A DNA stretch of 64,000 nt. Origin: Halonotius aquaticus (lineage in GTDB: Archaea; Halobacteriota; Halobacteria; Halobacteriales; Haloferacaceae). The DNA is taken from positions 434,001-498,000 of the forward strand of contig NZ_QKNY01000018.1 of NCBI RefSeq assembly GCF_003605575.1, read 5' to 3'. The notes below the pieces were generated by a model. It had not been told where the DNA came from and made no database searches. It saw nothing but the letters and a program-made list of their open reading frames with translations. This document shows, one piece after another, positions 1-8,760 of the stretch. Position numbers and translations under genes: made by a program. The stretch's first letter is position 1. Every line of letters starts with the position of its first letter.

Positions 1-735
1 CTCGCGGATCATCGGATCCAGCAGGTGGTGGTAGTTGCAGACGACGAGGTCGATGTCTTCCATCCCCTCTTTCAAGAGTTCGTACCCACAGAGGTTCTGC
101 TGGTCGGCGTACTCGTAGATCTCTTCGGGCGTTCGTACGTCCTCAAAGAGCCAGCCGAAGAACTCGTCGGTGTCGGCGGTGAGATTGTTGTAGTAGTAGT
201 CGCAGACGTTGCCGTCCTGTAGCTCGTCGAGCTCGTCCTCCAGGTCGTCGAGTTCGTCCATGACGGCACTGCGGGCTTCGGCCGCGCCGGCCTCGCCGTC
301 TTGGCTCGCTTCGAGGAGTTCCTCCTGTCTGGCGGCCAGTTCCTCGTGGTCGGTTTCGGTATCGACGAGTTCGCGGGTGGTATCCCGGAGCGTCTGGCAC
401 TCCTGATAGCCCACGTCGATGTGGCACATCTCGGCTTTGCCCTTGAAGACGACCGCCCGGATCGGCTTCGTGCGGGTGATCGCGCGGGCGTCGTCAACGA
501 ACTGCCGCATCTGCTGGTGGACGTTGGTGGTGATAACGACCGTTTTGTCGTTGTCGCGCGCGTAGGCGAGGGCGGGCACGAGCGCCGAGAGAGTCTTCCC
601 GGTGCCTGGCGCGCCCTCGAAGAGCACGTCGCGGGCCTGGCCCAGCGAGTTGGCGATCCGGTCGATAGCCTCGCGCTGGTTCGGATACGGCGTCTCGTAA
701 GGGAAGAACCGGAGGTCGTCGTCCGCGGCTGTCAC
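1..735 (-). CDS. XPD/Rad3-type Fe-S DNA helicase, N-terminal part (runs off left edge)
   Basis: ATP-dependent superfamily 2 DNA helicase of the XPD/Rad3/DinG group, acting in repair. The 245 visible residues begin at a GTG (733-735) and carry a Q-motif-like segment (YPNQREAI, about 17-24), a Walker A motif GAPGTGKT (41-48), and four cysteines at about 104, 113, 178 and 216 spaced like the 4Fe-4S cluster ligands of XPD-family helicases, with a charged coiled segment (about 120-172) between the second and third. The tail VVCNYHHLLD (231-240) matches the region just before the DEAH box. The DEAH box and second RecA domain lie beyond position 1. It diverges from the HTH gene at 879. The family is firm; the exact repair role cannot be told. 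Confidence 0.88.
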   Translation of the reverse strand, partial: MTAADDDLRFFPYETPYPNQREAIDRIANSLGQARDVLFEGAPGTGKTLSALVPALAYARDNDKTVVITTNVHQQMRQFVDDARAITRTKPIRAVVFKGKAEMCHIDVGYQECQTLRDTTRELVDTETDHEELAARQEELLEASQDGEAGAAEARSAVMDELDDLEDELDELQDGNVCDYYYNNLTADTDEFFGWLFEDVRTPEEIYEYADQQNLCGYELLKEGMEDIDLVVCNYHHLLDPMIRE

Positions 736-844
736 ACCGGCCCTTTGGCGGCAACTGATTAAAACATGGGGGCGAACCGTGTTTTCACCTTGCTGGAGCG
801 GCTACTTTCTTCGGCAGCATCAATTCATATATTTGCCCACTCAC

Positions 845-853
845 AAAATATAT
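845..853 (+). promoter_or_regulatory. TATA element of the HTH/TumE-like pair
   Basis: AAAATATAT is centred 30 nt before the ATG at 879, the distance expected for a leaderless or nearly leaderless haloarchaeal transcript. It lies in the 143-nt divergent spacer to the helicase gene. Confidence 0.5.
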
Positions 854-878
854 TGCAACACGCTCCGTAGCGATAGGC

Positions 879-1415
879 ATGGACGAGTTCGATCCGGCTC
901 CAGCCATTGACGACACGACCGAGCCACGCCAGCAGTGGCTTGACGACACCGACACCTTTGGCCGGGTCTACGACGTTGTGCTCGGCATCACGACACCGGC
1001 ACCTGCAGCCGAGATCGCCGAGATCGCCGACTGCTCGCCCAACGCCGCGACCAAACACCTCTCCCGACTGGCGGAGATGGGCGTCGTCAACGCCGACCGC
1101 GAAAGCCGCCCAGCACGCTATAGCCGCAACGACGGCTACCTCGAATGGCAGGAGGCCAGCCGGATCGGCCGCGATCTATCGGTCGCTGAGATCATCGACC
1201 GCGTCGAATCGCTGGAAGCCGAGCGCGACGAGTACGAGGAGCGGTTCGGGACGACCGACCCCGCTGAGGTCTCCGTCTTCGATTACGACGACCACGACAC
1301 GATCCACGAGCGCATGGCCGCAGTCAGCGAGTGGCAAGGGCTGATCCGGGATCTACGACTCTACGAACTAGCCCGCCAACTCGCGCAAAACGATGGGCAC
1401 CTGATCCCAGCATGA
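879..1415 (+). CDS. Winged-helix HTH protein, possible antitoxin/autoregulator
   Basis: A 178-residue acidic protein. Residues about 27-75 (FGRVYDVVLGIT then AAEIAEIADCSPNAATKHLSRLAEMGVV) form an ArsR-like winged helix: a first helix, a helix-turn-helix, then a wing (SRPARYSRND). A charged helical segment (about 100-125, ESLEAERDEYEERFG) looks like a dimerisation coil. The stop overlaps the next ATG (ATGA at 1412-1415), so the two genes should be translationally coupled. It resembles the haloarchaeal HTH proteins of the DUF7342 type (recalled from family knowledge, not searched). Small DNA-binding protein plus overlapping second gene is the order usual in toxin-antitoxin operons, with the first gene as antitoxin and repressor. 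Confidence 0.75.
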   Translation: MDEFDPAPAIDDTTEPRQQWLDDTDTFGRVYDVVLGITTPAPAAEIAEIADCSPNAATKHLSRLAEMGVVNADRESRPARYSRNDGYLEWQEASRIGRDLSVAEIIDRVESLEAERDEYEERFGTTDPAEVSVFDYDDHDTIHERMAAVSEWQGLIRDLRLYELARQLAQNDGHLIPA

Positions 1416-1858
1416 CGCCAGCGGAGCCGCCAAGCGGTTCGACGGGGGCGCCGGATCGCCAAACGTTGCGACTGCTCGAACGCCAGTGTGCGACCACGCC
1501 GCTGGTCACCAATACTGAATTCCAGCCGAGCGCGATGGAGCCGCGCCGCCTGGTGGCGACACTCGATACCGACGCGTTTCCCGAGACAGTTGCGACCGCT
1601 CGGCTTGACATCCGATGGTTCACGACCGGCGATTTCTCGCTGCACTACATCGAAACGACGACCGATGGCAAGCAATGGGAGTGCCGCTGGGATCGCCATC
1701 CCAACAGCCACAACACTCGACTGCATTTTCATCAGCCGCCCGACGCGGAAGCGGTTCGAGATCTTTCCTTAGACTCACAACACCCGCTTGATGTGTACGC
1801 AACAGTGTTTTCGGCAATTCAGCAACGACTCGGTGACCGCTGGGCAGACAGCTCATAA
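1412..1858 (+). CDS. TumE-like protein, possible toxin partner of the HTH protein
   Basis: A 148-residue protein starting at the ATG that overlaps the upstream stop. The core has YIETTTDGKQWECRWDRHPN followed by HNTRLHFHQPPDA, then a C-terminal helical part (HPLDVYATVFSAIQQRL). A TumE-type toxin segment has the same plan: an aromatic strand, RWD/RYD, then an HP/HH-rich stretch. That resemblance, the overlap and the HTH partner suggest a toxin-antitoxin pair. The similarity is by eye and modest, so a plain conserved pair of unknown role remains possible. No signal peptide or membrane segment is visible. Confidence 0.55.
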   Translation: MTPAEPPSGSTGAPDRQTLRLLERQCATTPLVTNTEFQPSAMEPRRLVATLDTDAFPETVATARLDIRWFTTGDFSLHYIETTTDGKQWECRWDRHPNSHNTRLHFHQPPDAEAVRDLSLDSQHPLDVYATVFSAIQQRLGDRWADSS

Positions 1859-1960
1859 CCGGTGAGGCCACAGTAATCCAGTGTCGACGTGAGACGATAC
1901 CATCCGCCGTCGGCGACTGCGCGGGAATCGTTTTAGTACGCACCGACCCTTGGAGAGCGC

Positions 1961-3565
1961 ATGGAACGCACCGCTCGACGACAGCGGGTGAGCCCGCTGC
2001 TCGCGGTCGCTGGCCTCGCCGTCGTCGAGATCCTGCTGCTCACAGTCGAGACAATAGCCGCCCCGGCAGCAAGAGAGACCCTCGCCGGATCGGTGCTTGG
2101 AGTTGCAGGCAGCCTCGTCACAATCGCCGTCAGGCTGCTGTTTTTCGGCCTCGCAGCCGCCGTTGTCCTCCCACGGCTCATCCCCACGGAGTTTGCAGCC
2201 GTCACAAATCGACTGAGCTTCCGGCTGCTGGCTGCGGTCATCGCCGTCGGCACGGCAACGGTGTTCGGCACGCTGATCGGTGGAGCGGCATCGACACCAC
2301 AAGCTGTGTTGATCGCTATCACGATCGGCGCGGTGGCCATCACAACAGCCTACGTGGCGATTCTTGTCTACTGGCGCGGCGTCAACCTCGATTCGGCAGT
2401 GTCTACACTGGAGCGACGGATCGGCGGATCCGGCAGCGACGATCCGGGGAGAGCGACGACCTGTCTCTACGCCGGTGTCGGCCTCGGCACCGGGCTCACC
2501 CTCGCCGGGCTGTTACTCGCTGTCGGTGGACGCCTGTATCCGCTTCCGGAGCTGCTGGCGATCGGCTGGCCGATTGGGGTGGCGGTGGCTGCCCGAATCA
2601 ACTGGCAGCCGAACCCACGCGGTCAGATCGCCGACACACTGAAGATCATCTCGGTCGTCCGCCGATCGGAGAAGGGGGTGCCGACGCTCACGCTCGTCAG
2701 CCTCGGGATGGGCGTGCCGGCAACGATTCTTCTCGTCGGTTTGCCGGTGTACACCCGGCGGCTACTGGTCGGCGACACAGTCAGCGTCGCTGAGCCGGTG
2801 CTCGCGTGGGCGGTCGTTGGAATGATCGTCGGTATCGCCGCGGCATGTCTGTACGCGCTGTGGTTTTGGGCCCGAGTGTTCCGACGACTGCCGGCGTTTC
2901 TCACAGCGTGGCATGAGGCAGCCGGCGTGGACACGCTCGGTGAACAGCCGACGGACGAGCCGGTTGCGCGGCCAGCGTGGCTGTTGGTGCCGTTTGCGCT
3001 CGTGATCACGCATGCGATCGTCCTCATCCAGATCGGCGACGTGACCGACTTTGCGTTCTACGGGGCGGCCGACGCGATCCTCTCACTGTACGGGCTTGTC
3101 TGGCCGCTGTCGGCCGCCGTGATCGGCCTGGCAGTCTACTGGACGATGCGACGAACGCCGCAGCCACCGCTGTCGGCAACGTATGCGATCCCGACCGCAA
3201 CGGTCGTCGAGTTCGGCTCGCTGTACGTCGGCTGGGGCCTCGCCGCTACCGTCGTCCGCAGCGGTGGGCTCACCGCCGCGGAGCTTGTGCGTTTCCCCGG
3301 CGGAACGTTCGTGTTGCTCGTCCTCGCGTTGTTGGTGCTGCTGTTTTTTGGTCCGGATATCGGCCTTCGGCTTTCTGACTCGCCGGCCCGGCGGCTGCCG
3401 CTGTCGTATCTCCCACTGGGTGGCATGTTGTTGCTGTTTGCCGTATTCGACCTCCATGGCTACCGACTCGCCTGGGGCGTGATGGCTGGACTCTTAATAG
3501 CGGGGAGCCTCTCGGAGGCCTGGAAACACGGCCGTGGTGGCCGCCGCCAGCAATCTGATCGGTAA
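1961..3565 (+). CDS. Multi-pass membrane protein of unknown function
   Basis: A 534-residue integral membrane protein with roughly 12-14 hydrophobic segments spread from residue 12 to 520. A short basic cytoplasmic N-terminus (MERTARRQR) precedes the first segment, and the C-terminus is basic (HGRGGRRQQSDR). No transporter signature, metal-binding motif or enzymatic motif was recognised. It stands alone, 102 nt after the TumE-like gene and convergent with argF, so context gives no function. The start at ATG 1961 is preceded by an AT-richer stretch (TTTTAGTACG at about 1930-1939) at a suitable promoter distance. Confidence 0.8.
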   Translation: MERTARRQRVSPLLAVAGLAVVEILLLTVETIAAPAARETLAGSVLGVAGSLVTIAVRLLFFGLAAAVVLPRLIPTEFAAVTNRLSFRLLAAVIAVGTATVFGTLIGGAASTPQAVLIAITIGAVAITTAYVAILVYWRGVNLDSAVSTLERRIGGSGSDDPGRATTCLYAGVGLGTGLTLAGLLLAVGGRLYPLPELLAIGWPIGVAVAARINWQPNPRGQIADTLKIISVVRRSEKGVPTLTLVSLGMGVPATILLVGLPVYTRRLLVGDTVSVAEPVLAWAVVGMIVGIAAACLYALWFWARVFRRLPAFLTAWHEAAGVDTLGEQPTDEPVARPAWLLVPFALVITHAIVLIQIGDVTDFAFYGAADAILSLYGLVWPLSAAVIGLAVYWTMRRTPQPPLSATYAIPTATVVEFGSLYVGWGLAATVVRSGGLTAAELVRFPGGTFVLLVLALLVLLFFGPDIGLRLSDSPARRLPLSYLPLGGMLLLFAVFDLHGYRLAWGVMAGLLIAGSLSEAWKHGRGGRRQQSDR

Positions 3566-3602
3566 CTGGTAAGCAAAAAACGCAGGCCGCAGCGGTAGCC
3601 AG

Positions 3603-4496
3603 TTAGCAGAGTAACTCGACCAGCAGCGCCTTCTGGGCGTGCAGCCGGTTTTCGGCCTGCTCCCAGACAATCGAGCGGTCGCTTTCGATGACGCTGTCGG
3701 TGATCTCCTCGCCGCGGTGGGCCGGCAGGCAGTGCATCACCGTCGCGTCGGTGTCGGCCAGCAGCTCCTCGTTGAGTTGGAAGCCGTCGAACGCAGCCAA
3801 CTTCTCCTCGCGTTTGTCCTCCTCGCCCATGCTGACCCACACGTCGGTGTATATCACGTCCGCGCCATCGATGGCCGCTTCGGGGTCGGTGTACACTTCG
3901 GGTGCCTCGCCGAGTTCGGCGGCGCGGTCGATGACGGCGTCGTCCATCGCATACTCGGGTGGCGTTGCGACCGCAAGATCGACGCCGGCGAGCGCGCAGC
4001 CGACCGCGAACGATTGGCCGACGTTGTTGCCGTCGCCGACCCACGCGACCCGAACATCGTCGAGACCGCCGAACTGCTCGCGGATCGTGAGCAGATCAGC
4101 GAGGGTCTGACACGGGTGGGCGTCGTCGGTGAGGCCATTGATGACGGGCACGTCGGCGTATTCGGCCAGCGTTTCTGCGTCCTCGTGATCGAACAGCCGG
4201 GCCATGATCCCATCGACGTAGCGGCCCATCGCGCGGGCAGTGTCTTTCAGCGGCTCGCCGTGGCCGAGTTGGATGTCGTCGGGGCCCATGAAGATCGCAT
4301 GCCCGCCGAGTTGCGTCATTCCGGTTTCGAAGGAGATTCGCGTGCGCGTACTCGGTTTCTCGAAGAGCATGCCGAGCGTCTGGTCGGCCAGTCGGGTGTC
4401 GTTGTCACCGACTTTCAGATCGGCTGCCAGCGCGAGCAACGCGTCGAGTTCGTCGGCCGAGACGTCGTCGATGTCGAGGAAGTTCTCGGCGTTCAT
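3603..4496 (-). CDS. argF: Ornithine carbamoyltransferase
   Basis: Transfers a carbamoyl group from carbamoyl phosphate to ornithine to give citrulline, the first step after the LysW-bound part of arginine synthesis. The 297-residue protein has the carbamoyl-phosphate loop STRTR (49-53), HPCQ (127-130), the ornithine-side SMG (222-224) and the catalytic HCLP (255-258), all in order. It is slightly shorter than bacterial OTCases. Its ATG overlaps the argE stop by 4 nt (ATGA), and it is the last gene of the seven-gene minus-strand unit beginning with lysW. Substrate choice of ornithine rather than another amine rests on the SMG motif and the operon. Confidence 0.96.
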   Translation of the reverse strand: MNAENFLDIDDVSADELDALLALAADLKVGDNDTRLADQTLGMLFEKPSTRTRISFETGMTQLGGHAIFMGPDDIQLGHGEPLKDTARAMGRYVDGIMARLFDHEDAETLAEYADVPVINGLTDDAHPCQTLADLLTIREQFGGLDDVRVAWVGDGNNVGQSFAVGCALAGVDLAVATPPEYAMDDAVIDRAAELGEAPEVYTDPEAAIDGADVIYTDVWVSMGEEDKREEKLAAFDGFQLNEELLADTDATVMHCLPAHRGEEITDSVIESDRSIVWEQAENRLHAQKALLVELLC

Positions 4497-5602
4497 TGTG
4501 CTGCCTCCGCATTTTTCTCCCCTTCGTCGCTAACGCCCAGCCGTTCGCACACGTCGATCAGCACCTCGATTGCGTTGTCGAACTCGTCGAGCGGGAGGTG
4601 TTCATTCGGCGTGTGGTCGAGACTGGAGTCGCCGGGGCCATAGCTCACCATGCCGCAGTCCCACTTCGTTGCGAAGACGTTCATGTCGCTGGTGCCGGTT
4701 TTCCGGAGCAAGCGCGGATCGCCGCCGCCCTCGCGGATCGCCGCGCGGAAGACGCGGGCTAACTCCGTGCGGGGGTTGGTCATCACCGGCGGGATCGACT
4801 CCGTCCAGTTGACCGTCCCGACCTCAAGTTCGGCATCCGAGAGTTCGCGCACCTCATCGGGCGTGCGCTCGGGCGGGACGCGAAGCTGGAACTCCATGGT
4901 CGCCTCCATCGAGAGCCCGTCGACGGAAACGCCGCCCTCGATGTCGACGGGTTTCGTCGTCACCTGCTCGAAGACGGGCACCCACTCGTCGGGCTCGAAG
5001 ATCGTCTCGACACGATCCCACCAGCTCATGGCGTGTTGGATCGCGTTGAGATCCGGCCGGGAGTGATGCCCGGACTCGCTGGCGGCGACGTAGGTGCCTT
5101 CCAGCAGGCCACGGTAGCCCAGCGTGATCCCATCCCAGCCGGATGGCTCGCCGTTGATGATGAGGTCGGGTGCTTCGCGGTGGTCAGTCAGGTACCACGC
5201 GCCACGCGAGGTCGATTCCTCGCCGACGACGCCGACGAACGACGCGCCGGTTTCGACCGCCGCAATCGCCATCGACGCCAGCGAGCCGGTGGCGTCGACG
5301 CTGCCGCGACCCCAGAGTTCGTGGCCCTCGTCGCCGTCTTTGATCTCGACGGGGATTTCACCAGGGACGGTGTCGATGTGCGACGTGAGCAGCACGCTGT
5401 CGTCGCCCGGCGCGCGAACGTTGCCGATGTCGTCGATCCACACCTCACGGTCGTGGCGGTCGAAGAAGGCCGCCAGTGCCTCGGCGGCTTCCGTTTCTTC
5501 GCCCGAGACCGAGGGAATCGACACCAACTCGGTGAGGAGTCGGCGGCCTTCGGTGTCGATAGCAGGATGCTCCACTGCGGCGTGGGTTGATTCGACGGCC
5601 AT
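4493..5602 (-). CDS. argE: [LysW]-ornithine/lysine hydrolase (M20 peptidase family)
   Basis: Releases ornithine from the C-terminus of its carrier protein LysW; the haloarchaeal equivalent of LysK/ArgE. The 369-residue sequence carries the M20 metallopeptidase signatures: HxD (75-77), a metal-bridging Asp in GSVDATGS (103) and the catalytic/metal pair EE (128-129). It overlaps argD by one nucleotide (TGATG) and argF by four, so all three are coupled. The name argE is used in the pathway sense; a lysK label would be equally right, because such enzymes may serve both lysine and ornithine carriers. Confidence 0.92.
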   Translation of the reverse strand: MAVESTHAAVEHPAIDTEGRRLLTELVSIPSVSGEETEAAEALAAFFDRHDREVWIDDIGNVRAPGDDSVLLTSHIDTVPGEIPVEIKDGDEGHELWGRGSVDATGSLASMAIAAVETGASFVGVVGEESTSRGAWYLTDHREAPDLIINGEPSGWDGITLGYRGLLEGTYVAASESGHHSRPDLNAIQHAMSWWDRVETIFEPDEWVPVFEQVTTKPVDIEGGVSVDGLSMEATMEFQLRVPPERTPDEVRELSDAELEVGTVNWTESIPPVMTNPRTELARVFRAAIREGGGDPRLLRKTGTSDMNVFATKWDCGMVSYGPGDSSLDHTPNEHLPLDEFDNAIEVLIDVCERLGVSDEGEKNAEAAQ

Positions 5603-6738
5603 CAGTCAAGTGCCTCCGTGAGCGCGTCGACGACGCGGTCGACGTGTGTTTTGTCAATGGTGAGCGGAGGCAAAAATCGGACGACAGTTCGGCCCGCCGG
5701 CAGCGCAAGGATCTGGTGGTTCATCGCCAGATCACGCAGCACGCGGTTCGCGCCCTTCTTCACCTCGACGCCAACCATCAGCCCATTACCGCGTACGTCG
5801 CGGACGCCGAGGTCGTGTTCCTCGGCGGCGGCCTCGATTTCGCTCATCATGTACTCGCCCATGTCGGCGGCGTGCTGCGGAATCTCCTCGTCAACGATAG
5901 TCGAGACGGTCGCGTGTGCTGCCGCGGAGATGACTGGGCCGCCGCTGAACGTCGAGGCATGCGAGCCGTAGTTGTCGGCGATCCAGTCACGGCAGAGCGT
6001 CGCGCCGACCGGGAGCCCGTTGCCGAGGCCCTTCGCGCTCGTGATCATATCGGGCACCACATCGGCCCACTCGGAAGCCCAGAGCGTCCCGGTGCGGCCC
6101 ATCCCGGTCTGTACCTCATCAAAGATCAGTGCCGCGCCGCTGGTCGCGGTCTCGACGCGCACCCGTTGGAGGAACTCCTTGCGAGCGGGGTTGATGCCGC
6201 CTTCGCCCTGCACCGGTTCGACGATCACCGCGGCGGTGTCGTCGTCGATAGCGGCTGCCATCTCCTCAGCGTCGTCGTAGGCGACGAACTCGACATCGCC
6301 GATCAGCGGCTCGTACGGTTTCTTGTACTTGTTTTTCCACGTCGTCGCCAGTGCGCCCATCGTCCGGCCGTGGAACCCGCGTTTCGTCGAGATGATCTTC
6401 GAGTTCCCCGTCGCCGAGCGGGCGAACTTTAGCGCCGCCTCGTTGGCTTCCGTCCCGGAGTTACAGAGCCACACCTTGTCGACGGTTTTCGGTGCGGTTT
6501 CGGCGAGCAGTTTGTACAACTTCGTCCTGATTTCGACCGGATAGGACGCCTGCACGTAGGTGACCCGCGAGAGCTGGTCGGTGATGGCGTCCTGGACGGC
6601 CTCGTGGCCGTGGCCGAGCGGGACGCAGGCGTAGCTCGCGCCCATGTCCAGATACTCGGTGCCGTTGCTGTCGGTGACGAACGCCCCGTCACCCTCGACG
6701 ATCTCGATCGGTTTCTCCGAGAAAACAAAGCCACTCAT
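5602..6738 (-). CDS. argD: [LysW]-glutamate-semialdehyde/aminoadipate-semialdehyde aminotransferase
   Basis: PLP-dependent class III aminotransferase of the ArgD/LysJ type, which aminates the LysW-bound semialdehyde using glutamate. The 378-residue protein shows the cofactor phosphate site NSGTEAN (93-99), the PLP-ring Asp in DEVQTG (207-212) and the Schiff-base lysine in SAKGLGNG (Lys236). Length and motif order are typical of acetylornithine aminotransferases. Its ATG overlaps the argB stop by 4 nt. It may also serve lysine synthesis in other organisms, but the surrounding argC-argF genes argue for ornithine here. Confidence 0.94.
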   Translation of the reverse strand: MSGFVFSEKPIEIVEGDGAFVTDSNGTEYLDMGASYACVPLGHGHEAVQDAITDQLSRVTYVQASYPVEIRTKLYKLLAETAPKTVDKVWLCNSGTEANEAALKFARSATGNSKIISTKRGFHGRTMGALATTWKNKYKKPYEPLIGDVEFVAYDDAEEMAAAIDDDTAAVIVEPVQGEGGINPARKEFLQRVRVETATSGAALIFDEVQTGMGRTGTLWASEWADVVPDMITSAKGLGNGLPVGATLCRDWIADNYGSHASTFSGGPVISAAAHATVSTIVDEEIPQHAADMGEYMMSEIEAAAEEHDLGVRDVRGNGLMVGVEVKKGANRVLRDLAMNHQILALPAGRTVVRFLPPLTIDKTHVDRVVDALTEALD

Positions 6739-7700
6739 TGGGTGATCTCTCCGTTGTCAGCCAGCGCGCTCGCCTCGATCCTCGTGCCCGCGCCGTCGAG
6801 CGCGCTACTGACCGGCGCGTCGCGGTTGGCGTCGCCGACGTGGATCGCCGGCGCGCCACCCTCCAGGGCCTCCGTGGCGGCCATCACTTTCTTCGTCATG
6901 AACCCCTCCGCGGCGTCTTTCACCGCCGCCAATTCGTCGGGTGTCGCTGCCGAGTCGATGAGCGTCTCAGGGTCGTCGGGGTCGGCGTAGATCCCCGCAA
7001 CATCGGTCAGCACCACGAGTTCGGCACCGAGCGCGCCGGCGACGGCAGCCGCCGAGCGGTCGGCGTCGGCGTTAACGGGCAGCACCTCGTCGTCGTCCTC
7101 GCCGAGCATCGGGACGCTCACGACCGGCGTATAACCGTCATCGAGCAGCGTGGTCAGCAAGTCACTGTTCACGTCGGTGATCTTCCCCGAGTGGTCGCCA
7201 CGCTTGATCTTCTTCTTGCCGTCTTCGAGCACGCGAACGGCGGATTTACGGGGCCCGGTCAGCAGCCCGCCATCGACACCCGAGAGCCCGAGGGCGTCGA
7301 CGCCGGCGTTGCGGAACAGCGTCGTCAACTCGGTGTTGAGCTTGCCGGCCATCACCATCGCGAAGACCTCCATCGTCTCCTCGTCGGTAAACCGGCCGGT
7401 GACGCCGCCCGGTGTTTCGACGTACGTCGGCTCGATGCCCATGCGTTCGAGTGTGTCGTCGACGGCGGTCGAGCCGCCGTGAACGACGACGACCTCGCGG
7501 CCGCTCTCGACGAGGGCAGCAATGTCGTCGACCGCACCTTCGGGATCGACGGCTTTTGCGCCGCCGATCTTGACCACGACCGGGGGCTGGCCGCCGTCGG
7601 TTCGGAGTCGCCGCTGCCGTATGTCTGCGTACGTCTGCGGGCGGTCAACAGAATGATGCTGGCGACGGCGGGTACGTGTTGGTGAATTGTGTTTAGTCAT
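6735..7700 (-). CDS. argB: [LysW]-L-glutamate kinase (ArgB/LysZ type) with N-terminal extension
   Basis: Phosphorylates the gamma-carboxylate of LysW-bound glutamate; amino-acid-kinase fold. Motifs include VVKIGGA (42-48), the nucleotide/phosphate loop VVHGGS, a TPGGVTGRF substrate loop, and NADADRSAA near the ATP site. From the only ATG (7698-7700, 16 nt after the argC stop) the protein is 321 residues and starts with a basic, Arg/His-rich stretch of about 40 residues before the kinase core. Related kinases usually begin almost directly at VVKIGG, so a GTG at 7575-7577 (encoding the second Val of PVVVKIGG) is a possible alternative start. No Shine-Dalgarno sequence decides between them. Confidence 0.9.
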   Translation of the reverse strand: MTKHNSPTRTRRRQHHSVDRPQTYADIRQRRLRTDGGQPPVVVKIGGAKAVDPEGAVDDIAALVESGREVVVVHGGSTAVDDTLERMGIEPTYVETPGGVTGRFTDEETMEVFAMVMAGKLNTELTTLFRNAGVDALGLSGVDGGLLTGPRKSAVRVLEDGKKKIKRGDHSGKITDVNSDLLTTLLDDGYTPVVSVPMLGEDDDEVLPVNADADRSAAAVAGALGAELVVLTDVAGIYADPDDPETLIDSAATPDELAAVKDAAEGFMTKKVMAATEALEGGAPAIHVGDANRDAPVSSALDGAGTRIEASALADNGEITQ

Positions 7701-7716
7701 AAGCAACCACTCCGTG

Positions 7717-8760
7717 TTATGGCGCGCCGACCGGGTGGAGGCCCTGGAAGTCGAGGCCGGCGGTTTCGTCGAGACCGAGGGCGATATTCGTGCCGTGGAT
7801 CGCCTGTCCGGCCGAGCCTTTCATCATGTTATCAATTGCCGAGAAGGCGACGAGTCGCTTGTTGCCCGGGTCGAGTTCGAAGCCGACCTCGGCCATATTG
7901 GTGCCGGTGACCGCTTTCGGTTCGGGGTAGCGGTAGACGCCACCGCCGCCGGCGACCAGCCGGACGAAGGGTTCGTCCTCGTAGCTCTCGCGGTAGGCAC
8001 TCCAGAGGTCGCCTTTCGAGACGGGTTCGCCAGGGAAGACGTGGCAGGTCGCCGACGAGCCGCGTGTCATATCGACCGCGTGGACGGTGAACGACAGCGA
8101 GACGCCGAGGAACTGCTCGATCTCGGCCTCGTGGCGGTGGCCCGTCGGCGCGTACGGGCGGACGACGCCGGAGCGTTCGGGATGGCTGGAGGCGTCGCCG
8201 CCGCCTGCGCCGCCCTCTGAGGAGCCGACTTTCACGTCGGCGACGATCTGCTCGTCGCCCGAGAGAATATCGGCATCAAAGAGGGGTTTGAGGCCGAGGA
8301 TTGTCGAGGCGGCGTTACAGCCGCCGCTGGCGATGAGATCCGCGCCCGGCAACTGGTCGCGGGTCAACTCGGGCAGCGCGTAGACGCTCTCCTCCAGATA
8401 CTCGGGCGCGCTGTGACCGTCGTACCACTCCTCGTACTGTTCGGCCGTGTTGAGCCGGAAATCCGCCGAGAGGTCGACGATGGTGTCGGCAACCTCATCA
8501 AACTCGTCGATCTGCTCCATCGAGACGCCGTGTGGCGTCGCCGCGAACAACACGTCGACTGATTCGAGGTCGTCAGGCGAACTGAAGCGGAGGTCGAGTT
8601 CACGGAGGTTCGGGTGGGAGTAGCCAACCGTCTTGTTCGCCTTCGAGCGGCTGGTCGCCTGCTCGATCTCGAAGTTCGGGTGGCCGGCCAGCAAGCGGAG
8701 CAACTCGCCGCCGGTGAACCCGGTGCCGCCGATGACGCTGGCGGTGTAGGTCTCGCTCAT
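7717..8760 (-). CDS. argC: [LysW]-glutamyl-5-phosphate reductase
   Basis: NADPH-dependent reductase making the LysW-bound semialdehyde; ArgC/LysY family. The 347-residue protein starts with the dinucleotide-binding glycine loop GGTGFTGG (11-18). It has the active-site cysteine in SGGCNA (Cys148) and downstream family segments (KVGSSEGGAGG, HRHEAEIEQ, VHAVDMTRG). It overlaps argX by 4 nt (ATGA) and is followed by argB. It acts as the third enzyme on the carrier after ArgX and ArgB. Confidence 0.95.
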   Translation of the reverse strand: MSETYTASVIGGTGFTGGELLRLLAGHPNFEIEQATSRSKANKTVGYSHPNLRELDLRFSSPDDLESVDVLFAATPHGVSMEQIDEFDEVADTIVDLSADFRLNTAEQYEEWYDGHSAPEYLEESVYALPELTRDQLPGADLIASGGCNAASTILGLKPLFDADILSGDEQIVADVKVGSSEGGAGGGDASSHPERSGVVRPYAPTGHRHEAEIEQFLGVSLSFTVHAVDMTRGSSATCHVFPGEPVSKGDLWSAYRESYEDEPFVRLVAGGGGVYRYPEPKAVTGTNMAEVGFELDPGNKRLVAFSAIDNMMKGSAGQAIHGTNIALGLDETAGLDFQGLHPVGAP

